A DNA stretch of 40,071 nt, taken from NCBI GenBank assembly GCA_037142875.1, contig JBAWZV010000009.1:1-40071 (forward strand), read 5' to 3'. Below, in pieces: positions 34,974 through 40,071 of the stretch. The position numbers and the translations under genes are program-made. How positions within the stretch are numbered: position 1 is the first letter of the stretch; the number at the start of each line of letters is the position of its first letter. The notes beneath the pieces are model-generated. The model saw nothing but the letters and a program-made list of their open reading frames with translations. It had not been told where the DNA came from and made no database searches. This DNA comes from PALSA-600 sp037142875 (GTDB lineage Bacteria; Actinomycetota; Thermoleophilia; Gaiellales; Gaiellaceae).

Positions 34974-35020
34974 TCAGTAGGTGACCGTAACGTCGGGACG
35001 GGCACGCATACTTCCGCGAC

Positions 35021-35647
35021 GTGCACGTCGACCTGCTCCCGTTTCTCGCTATCTCCGTCCTGCTGATCCTGATTCCGGGGCCGGATACGGCTGTCGTCAC
35101 GAAGAACGCGCTGATCGGTGGTCATCGTGCCGGTGTCTTCGCCGCGATCGGGGTGTCGATCGGGCTCACGATCTGGACGATCGCGGCCGCTCTCGGCATC
35201 GCCGCGCTGCTGAAGGCCTCAGCGGTCGCGTTCTTCGTGTTCAAGATCATCGGCGCCGTCTACCTCGTCTGGATCGGGATCCAGATGCTGCGGGCCCGGG
35301 ACTTTCTGAGCGAGGCGGCCGAGCGGGCGGCGGGCCTTGGCGTGCGCCGTACCCGGGCGCTTCGCCAGGGGCTGCTCTCGGACCTCGGCAATCCGAAGAT
35401 CGCGGTGTTCTTCACGAGCTTCCTGCCGCAGTTCATCCGTACCGGGCACGGCGGCGCGTTTCTGTCGCTGCTCGTGCTCGGGGGCATCTTCGCCGTGCTC
35501 ACGCTGCTCTGGCTCGCCGGCTACGCCGTTGTCGTGGGGCGCGCCTCGGCGCTCCTGCGCCGCCCGTCGGTGCGCAAGGCGCTCGACCGCTTCACCGGCG
35601 TCGTGCTCCTCGCCTTCGGCGTGCGGCTCGCCTTCGAGCACCGCTAA
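35021..35647 (+). CDS. LysE/RhtB-family amino acid exporter
   Basis: This 208-residue protein has about six membrane helices. The N-terminal FLAISVLLILIPGPDTAVVTKNAL contains the P-G-P-D/N signature of the family, followed by AAIGVSIGLTIWTIAAALG, GAVYLVWIGIQML and the second-half RQGLLSDLGNPKIAVFFTSFLPQF, where N-P-K is conserved. Members export amino acids such as lysine, threonine or homoserine lactone; specificity is unknown. The start is GTG, 47 nt after the tRNA. A CATACT sequence 8 nt upstream is a weak -10 candidate. It converges with the YjbQ gene. Confidence 0.9.
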   Translation: MHVDLLPFLAISVLLILIPGPDTAVVTKNALIGGHRAGVFAAIGVSIGLTIWTIAAALGIAALLKASAVAFFVFKIIGAVYLVWIGIQMLRARDFLSEAAERAAGLGVRRTRALRQGLLSDLGNPKIAVFFTSFLPQFIRTGHGGAFLSLLVLGGIFAVLTLLWLAGYAVVVGRASALLRRPSVRKALDRFTGVVLLAFGVRLAFEHR

Positions 35648-35653
35648 CCGCGG

Positions 35654-35664
35654 GGGACAGTCCC
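35654..35664. repeat. GGGAC-A-GTCCC palindrome between convergent genes
   Basis: A perfect 5-bp inverted repeat around one A fills the 16-bp gap between the LysE stop and the YjbQ stop. It shares its GGGACAG core with the element at 25656-25701. Confidence 0.35.
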
Positions 35665-36080
35665 TACTCGCCGATCGCCTTCATCACGACGCGCTTGCGG
35701 CGCCGTCCGTCGAACTCCGCGTAGAACACCTGCTCCCACGGGCCGAGGTCGAGGGTGCCGTCGGTGATCGGGAGGACGACCTGGTGCCCCATCAGCTGGC
35801 GCTTCAGGTGGGCGTCGGCGTTGTCCTCACCGTGGTTGTGGCGGTACCCCGAGACGGGCTCGTGCGGGGCGAGCCGTTCGAGCCAGTCATCGATGTCCTG
35901 GATCAGCCCCGACTCGTCGTCGTTCACGTAGATCGCGGCCGTGATGTGCATCGGGTTGATCAGGACGAGCCCGTGCTGGATCCCCGACTCCCGGACGAAA
36001 GCCTCCACGCGGTCGGTGATGTTGATGTAGTTCCGCCTGTTTGGCGTCTCGAACGTGAGGTAGTCGGTTGCGTGCTTCAT
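35664..36080 (-). CDS. YjbQ/UPF0047-family protein
   Basis: The 138-residue protein matches the YjbQ family: YLTFETPNRRNYINITDRVE near the start, then GLVLINPMHITAAIYVNDDE, RHNHGEDNADAHLKRQLMGH with clustered His/Asp that bind metal in structures, and the end GPWEQVFYAEFDGRRRKRVV. Family members show weak thiamine-phosphate synthase activity, but the true role is unclear. The ATG at 36080 overlaps the stop of the upstream PLP enzyme (ATGA), so the pair is translationally coupled. A longer start at 36107 is less likely. Confidence 0.9.
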   Translation of the reverse strand: MKHATDYLTFETPNRRNYINITDRVEAFVRESGIQHGLVLINPMHITAAIYVNDDESGLIQDIDDWLERLAPHEPVSGYRHNHGEDNADAHLKRQLMGHQVVLPITDGTLDLGPWEQVFYAEFDGRRRKRVVMKAIGE

Positions 36081-37024
36081 CCGAGGGCCTGGACGAGATC
36101 GTCCCATAGAGCCTCGACGTCCTCGAGGCCCACCGACAGGCGCAGCAGCCCCTCCGGGATACGGTCGCCTTCCCAGCGGTGGCGGCCCTCCATCGTCGAG
36201 CGCGCGCCGCCGAGGCTCGTCGAGTTCTGGATCACGCGCGTGCGCGTCTCGACGGCCCGCGCGTCGGCGACGTCGAACGAGACGAGTCCCGAGAAGCCGG
36301 GGTAGCGCACGAGCGACACGGCCGGATGGCCTGCGAGCCGGGTTGCGAGCTCGGTAGCGGAGGTGGTGATCTGCTCCATGCGCGCATCGAGGGTGGCGAG
36401 CCCGTCGCTCAGCGAGGCGGCCGACTGGACGGACGCGGTGATCCCCGCGTGCGTGCGGATCTCACGGAGGCGGGCGGTCTTCTCCGGATCGCGGGTCACG
36501 GTCGCGCCAAGGAGCGCGTCGTGGGAGCCCGTCAGAAACTTCGTGGCCGAGTGGACGACGACGTCGGCGCCCCGGTCGAGCGCACGGAGGTACACCGGGG
36601 TGGCGGCGGTGGCGTCGCACACGATGAGGCCACGGTGGCCCGCGAGGGCATCCCAGTTCGGCACCGTCAGCGTCGGGTTCGCGGGCGACTCGACCCACAC
36701 GATGTCTGCGTCAGGAGCAGGCCCGGTCTGGTCGTACTCGACGAACGAGACGCCCCAGCGCTCGAAGTCCTTGAGGAGCACCGACGTGCCGAAGTAGATG
36801 CACTCGCCGAGCGCGACGGTCGTTCCGGGCGCCGCGAAGGCGAGCAGAACGGCGGTCTCTGCTCCCATCCCGGAGGCGTAGAGGAGCGCGTCGCCTCCCT
36901 CGCGCTCACCGAGCAGCGCCTCGGCGGCCACGCCGGCAGGGTGGGCGTAGCGCGCGTAGAAGAACGCGCCCGGCTCACCGAACTCGTCGTACGGCCAGAT
37001 CGTCGAGCGGTCGGACGTGTTCAC
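36077..37024 (-). CDS. Cys/Met-metabolism PLP-dependent enzyme (cystathionine gamma-synthase-like)
   Basis: The 315-residue enzyme belongs to the Cys/Met metabolism fold-type I family. Visible motifs are YARYAHPAGVAAEALLGERE (family Y-S/T-R-x-x-N/H-P), YASGMGAETAVLLAF, VWVESPANPTLTVPNWDAL, and VVHSATKFLTGSHDALLGA with the PLP lysine. At about 70-80 residues shorter than MetB or MetC it lacks part of the N-terminal arm, so the exact reaction (synthase, lyase or sulfhydrylase) is open. The start is GTG with TAGATT 6 nt upstream. Coupled to the YjbQ gene. Confidence 0.88.
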   Translation of the reverse strand: MNTSDRSTIWPYDEFGEPGAFFYARYAHPAGVAAEALLGEREGGDALLYASGMGAETAVLLAFAAPGTTVALGECIYFGTSVLLKDFERWGVSFVEYDQTGPAPDADIVWVESPANPTLTVPNWDALAGHRGLIVCDATAATPVYLRALDRGADVVVHSATKFLTGSHDALLGATVTRDPEKTARLREIRTHAGITASVQSAASLSDGLATLDARMEQITTSATELATRLAGHPAVSLVRYPGFSGLVSFDVADARAVETRTRVIQNSTSLGGARSTMEGRHRWEGDRIPEGLLRLSVGLEDVEALWDDLVQALG

Positions 37025-37030
37025 CCGGCG

Positions 37031-37036
37031 AATCTA
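37031..37036 (-). promoter_or_regulatory. -10-like hexamer for the PLP enzyme-YjbQ operon
   Basis: On the reverse strand TAGATT lies exactly 6 nt before the GTG at 37024. Confidence 0.5.
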
Positions 37037-37056
37037 GCTGGCTGCTGGGCTCCGGG

Positions 37057-38802
37057 TCAGACGCGCGCGATCGCGATCAGGGCGCCGCCTGAGCAGTAGA
37101 TCCGGACGCTGTCGCCGGGCCTGTACCCGTCGAGGTTCGGCGACCCACCACGCCGTGCGCAGGTCAGTCCCGACACGGTGACCGAGCCGCTCCCGATCGC
37201 GGTGAGTGTTCCGGTCGACGTCGCGACGTTCTCGGTCGTCGTCTTCGCAGTCGTCGTCGTCGTCGTCGTGACCGTCGTCGTCGCGGTGACGGCCGTGGTC
37301 GTCGGAGTCGTCGTGGTGGTGGCGGTGGTCGTCGTCGTGGTGGTCGTCGGTGTCGGCGGGCTGTCGATGCGGACGATCCCGACGAGCACGGCGTTGACGC
37401 AGCCGATCTTGACCCTGTCGCCGACCTTGAACCCGGCGAGCGAGGGCGAGCTCGCGTTGAGGGTGCAGGTCAGGTCACGATCGGTGTCGACCTTGATCGC
37501 GGCCGTGCTGAGCGTTGCGATCTCGCCCGCCGCGTAGCTCGAGGTGCTCGTGGTCAGGAAGGAGACGGTGAGCGTCACATCCGTCCGTGTGATCGCCGCG
37601 AGGATGCCTGCGGTGCAGCCGATCTTGACCTTGTCGCCCACCGAGTAGCCCGCGACGCCTGGTGAGCTCGCGTCGATCGTGCAGGTGAGGTCGTGGTCGG
37701 AGTCGATCGTGATCGAGCCCGACCCAAGCGACTTGATCTCGCCGACCGCGCCAGCCGTGCTCGTCGTGGTCGTGCCCGAGGCGGTCGGGGGCAGCGGAAG
37801 CCGCACGATCCGCACGAGCAGACCGTTGGTGCAGACGATGCCCACCTGGTCGCCGAGCTTGTAGGCGCCGGTGTCGGGGGAGCCTGCGCCGATCTTGCAG
37901 GTGAGATCACGCTCGTGCTCGGCATCGACGGTGATAGAGCCGGCGCTGAGAGCGGCGATCGCACCGGAGGTTGACGCGTTGATCGGAATGCGGATGATCT
38001 GGACGAGGACGCCGCCTGCGCAGCCGACTCCGACCTGGTCGCCGACCTTGTACCCGGTGACGTCGGGCGAGTCGCCGGTGAGGCGGCAGGTGAGCGGATG
38101 CTCGCCGGCAACGGTGATCGACGAGGTTGAGAGCGCCGTGATCGAGCCGCCGGTCGTGGCGTTCGACGGCTCGGCCGGCGCCTTCACGAGCTTCACGAGC
38201 ACGCCGCCGGAGCAGGCGATGCCGACCTTGTCGCCGACCGCGACGCCGCCCGTGTCAGGAGAGTCGGCGGTGATCTTGCAGGTGAGGTCGCGCACGGTGA
38301 TCGACGTCGCTCCGATTGCGGAGACCGTCCCACCGGCCGTGTCGATCGTGGGCAACGCGCGAATGCGCGTGAGCACGCCGCCTGTGCAGGCGATCCCGAC
38401 GGCGTCGCCGGGCGAGAATGACCCGAGCGCCGGTGAGGCCCCTCCGACGGCGCAGGTGAGCGTCCGCCGCCCCGCGACGATGATCGCGGTTGCGCTGAGG
38501 GCGGTGATCTTCCCGGCACCGTAGGTGGCCGACGGCACCTTCGCGATCTTCACGAGCACACCGCCGGAGCAGGCGATTCCGACGCGGTCACCGACGGCGA
38601 ATCCCGCGAGCGTCGGGGAGCTGCTGTTCAGGCTGCAGGTGAGGTCGTGGTCGGCGTCGATCTTGATCGAGGTCGACGTCAGCGCCGTGATCGTGCCGAG
38701 CGCGTATCCCCCGCTCGCCCGCTGCGTCGAGGCGACAGCGCCCGCTGCGACGAGGCCGAGCAGGGCGACCGGGACGGGCAGGAGACGCGAGAGCAGCTTC
38801 AC
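37057..38802 (-). CDS. Secreted protein of eight cysteine-paired repeats
   Basis: The 581-residue product begins with a signal peptide (KLLSRLLPVPVALLGLVAAG, cleavage near residue 25) and then consists of eight tandem modules of about 51-61 residues plus linkers. Each module follows the plan G-x-I-x-A-L-x-x-x-S-I-x-V...LTC...SP...GD-x-V-x-I-x-C-x-x-G-x-L-x-x-I. Each has two Cys in the fixed spacing C-x21-C (16 Cys in all), suggesting a disulfide per module in an OB/DUF5666-like beta fold. A Thr-rich linker of about 45 residues precedes the last module. Function is unknown. GTG at 38802 is chosen because it begins the signal peptide; a start at 38913 would overlap pgsA. Confidence 0.82.
   Translation of the reverse strand: MKLLSRLLPVPVALLGLVAAGAVASTQRASGGYALGTITALTSTSIKIDADHDLTCSLNSSSPTLAGFAVGDRVGIACSGGVLVKIAKVPSATYGAGKITALSATAIIVAGRRTLTCAVGGASPALGSFSPGDAVGIACTGGVLTRIRALPTIDTAGGTVSAIGATSITVRDLTCKITADSPDTGGVAVGDKVGIACSGGVLVKLVKAPAEPSNATTGGSITALSTSSITVAGEHPLTCRLTGDSPDVTGYKVGDQVGVGCAGGVLVQIIRIPINASTSGAIAALSAGSITVDAEHERDLTCKIGAGSPDTGAYKLGDQVGIVCTNGLLVRIVRLPLPPTASGTTTTSTAGAVGEIKSLGSGSITIDSDHDLTCTIDASSPGVAGYSVGDKVKIGCTAGILAAITRTDVTLTVSFLTTSTSSYAAGEIATLSTAAIKVDTDRDLTCTLNASSPSLAGFKVGDRVKIGCVNAVLVGIVRIDSPPTPTTTTTTTTATTTTTPTTTAVTATTTVTTTTTTTAKTTTENVATSTGTLTAIGSGSVTVSGLTCARRGGSPNLDGYRPGDSVRIYCSGGALIAIARV
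37060..38697 (-). repeat. Eight-copy coding repeat array
   Basis: Modules start at protein residues 36, 97, 158, 219, 280, 351, 426 and 531. The first four are exactly 61 residues apart, the next two are lengthened by linkers, and the seventh carries the Thr-rich linker. Copies have diverged, so this is an old duplication under selection. Confidence 0.85.
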
Positions 38803-38854
38803 GAAGGGGGTATCGACGAGATCTGGTCCGTCGGTGAGCTCATCCGGGGGATCC

Positions 38855-39403
38855 TTATCGGGCCGGCGCGGGAGCCTCGCGGAGGACGCGAGGCGCCGAG
38901 CGGGCGTAGTCAAGGCCCGAGGCGAGGGTGAAGCCGACCGCGATGAGCATCAGCCACCAAGAGACCTGGTGACTCCAGGCGCCCGCTGCGGCGAAACCAC
39001 CAGCACCCGCCGCGATCGCCTGCGCCCACGTCTTCAGCTTGCCAAGGTCGCGGGCGGCGATCACGACGCCGCGCTCGAGGGCGGCCAGCCGAAGCCCGTT
39101 CACCATCAGCTCACGCGCAACGATCGCCGCAACCATCCAGGCCGGGAAGACGCGCTGGTCGAGCAGCACGACGAGCGTGCCGAGCACGAGCACCTTGTCG
39201 GCGATCGGGTCGAGGAGCGAGCCGAAGGAGCTCGTGCGGCCCGACCGGCGTGCGATCCGACCGTCGAACCAGTCGGTCGACATCGCGACGCCGAAGAGCA
39301 CGGTGGCCCAGTAGTTGTGGCCGTGGAAGTTGACGGCGTAGAGCAGCACGACGAGCGGCGCCGCAACGACTCGGGAGACGGTGAGCTGGTCGGCGAAAGT
39401 CAC
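38855..39403 (-). CDS. pgsA: CDP-diacylglycerol-glycerol-3-phosphate 3-phosphatidyltransferase
   Basis: This membrane enzyme makes phosphatidylglycerol phosphate from CDP-diacylglycerol. The 182 residues contain the CDP-alcohol phosphotransferase motif D-G-x2-A-R-x8-G-x3-D-x3-D, seen as DGRIARRSGRTSSFGSLLDP followed by IAD. About four to five membrane helices surround it. The N-terminus FADQLTVSRVVAAPLVVLLY is typical of PgsA. Related family enzymes differ in the acceptor alcohol; PgsA is the best fit. The start is GTG with TATCCT 9 nt upstream; divergent from sucC. Confidence 0.9.
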   Translation of the reverse strand: MTFADQLTVSRVVAAPLVVLLYAVNFHGHNYWATVLFGVAMSTDWFDGRIARRSGRTSSFGSLLDPIADKVLVLGTLVVLLDQRVFPAWMVAAIVARELMVNGLRLAALERGVVIAARDLGKLKTWAQAIAAGAGGFAAAGAWSHQVSWWLMLIAVGFTLASGLDYARSAPRVLREAPAPAR

Positions 39404-39412
39404 GGTGCGGGG

Positions 39413-39418
39413 AGGATA
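39413..39418 (-). promoter_or_regulatory. -10-like hexamer for pgsA
   Basis: On the reverse strand TATCCT lies 9 nt before the GTG at 39403. Confidence 0.45.
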
Positions 39419-39475
39419 CGTCTGCCGTCTCGTGCCTGCCGGAACACAGCGAGCAAGGCATCCGCAGCGAGTCTC

Positions 39476-39481
39476 TAGAGT
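39476..39481 (+). promoter_or_regulatory. -10-like hexamer for sucC
   Basis: TAGAGT lies 8 nt before the ATG at 39490. Confidence 0.45.
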
Positions 39482-39489
39482 CCGAGGCG

Positions 39490-40071
39490 ATGGATCTCTA
39501 CGAGCATCAGGGTAAGGAGCTGTTCGCGCGCTTCGGCATCCCGGTCTCCGAGGGGCGTGTCGCGCTCAACCCGGCCGACGCGCGCGCCGCCGCCCAGGAT
39601 CTCTGCGGCACCGTCGTCGTCAAGGCGCAGGTGTTGACCGGCGGACGAGGCAAGGCCGGCGGGATCGAGGTCGCCCCCGGGCCCGACGAGGCGCAGGCCG
39701 CGGCCGAGCGGATCCTCGGCCTCGACATCCGAGGCCACGCCGTCCACCGACTATTCGTCGAGCGCGCCGCCGGAATCGCGCGGGAGTATTACCTCTCGGT
39801 GACCTTCGACCGGGGTGCCAAGCAGCCGCTTCTCATGTTCTCGGCGGAGGGCGGCGTGGAGATCGAGCAGCTCGCCGCCGAGCGGCCCGAGGCGCTCGTG
39901 CGCATCCACGTCGATCCGCTCGAAGGGCTCCACGACCACCACGCACGCGAGCTCCTTGCCGCGGTCGCCCACGAGCCCGAGGCGCACGCCCTCGAGCAGG
40001 TCGTCTCAAGCCTCTATCGCTGCTTTGTCGAGAGCGACGCGATGCTCTGCGAGATCAACCCGCTTGTCGTC
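39490..40071 (+). CDS. sucC: Succinyl-CoA ligase beta subunit, N-terminal part (3' end outside window)
   Basis: SucC with SucD interconverts succinyl-CoA and succinate with nucleotide formation in the citric acid cycle. The visible 194 residues are the ATP-grasp domain: the starting MDLYEHQGKELFARFGIPVS, VVKAQVLTGGRGKAGGIEVA with the nucleotide-binding lysine and glycines, FVERAAGIAREYYLSVTFDR, and the metal-binding CEINPLVV reached at the edge. The frame is open at the window end. Divergent from pgsA. Confidence 0.94.
   Translation, partial: MDLYEHQGKELFARFGIPVSEGRVALNPADARAAAQDLCGTVVVKAQVLTGGRGKAGGIEVAPGPDEAQAAAERILGLDIRGHAVHRLFVERAAGIAREYYLSVTFDRGAKQPLLMFSAEGGVEIEQLAAERPEALVRIHVDPLEGLHDHHARELLAAVAHEPEAHALEQVVSSLYRCFVESDAMLCEINPLVV

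Noticed and set aside
37212..37356. GTC-rich low-complexity stretch as a microsatellite or CRISPR-like repeat
   Set aside because: It encodes the Thr-rich linker of the repeat protein in frame; there are no spacers or regular units.

Overview
This is a G+C-rich, gene-dense bacterial chromosome segment carrying 45 protein genes and one tRNA. It most likely comes from a deep-branching actinomycete, for example class Thermoleophilia (inference). The evidence is CarD upstream of ispD-ispF, a DUF2469 protein, a DUF4081-GNAT acetyltransferase, many GTG/TTG starts, and a gene order that mixes actinobacterial and clostridial/Bacillus features. No phage, insertion sequence, CRISPR array or rRNA was seen.

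Layout. 1-8.3 kb is a mixed block: the end of an EamA-type transporter, a VanW-family wall protein, a YbgC-like thioesterase, a secreted Rpf/transglycosylase-like protein, DNA polymerase IV, small membrane and coiled-coil proteins, a diacylglycerol-kinase-like lipid kinase with a purine nucleoside phosphorylase, and an acetyltransferase. 8.4-19 kb is a housekeeping run: histidine phosphatase, tilS-hpt-ftsH-folP-folB-folK-DUF2469-coaX, dusB (reverse), greA, a GNAT gene and lysS. 19-23 kb holds a two-gene insert, a Wzz-like protein and a 908-residue membrane/coiled-coil protein, where Firmicutes carry ctsR-mcsA-mcsB. 23-34 kb continues with clpC, radA, carD-ispD-ispF, mutY (reverse), gltX-cysS-rlmB, a YacP-like NYN nuclease and a SigH-like sigma factor. 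34-40 kb holds a YczE-like membrane protein, tRNA-Thr(TGT), a LysE exporter, a PLP enzyme coupled to YjbQ, a secreted protein of eight cysteine-paired repeats, pgsA, and the start of sucC.

Functions. The central block covers folate and CoA synthesis, tRNA charging and modification (tilS, dusB, lysS, gltX, cysS), isoprenoid precursors, proteolysis (ftsH, clpC), transcription control (greA, carD, sigH) and DNA repair (dinB, radA, mutY).

Main observations. (1) Most genes that begin a transcription unit have a TAnnnT hexamer 6-9 nt before the start codon, which implies leaderless mRNAs. This pattern helped fix several starts. (2) cysS and the Rpf-like gene have no usable ATG/GTG/TTG, but each has AGGAGG just before a CTG. 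(3) The Wzz-like/coiled-coil pair and the eight-repeat Cys-pair protein are the most novel-looking proteins. (4) gltX lacks most of the insertion between its two catalytic motifs. (5) An SOS-like box overlaps the radA start. (6) A small hairpin element flanked by a 9-bp direct repeat lies between clpC and radA; that 329-bp gap is the only stretch over 300 bp without a gene.
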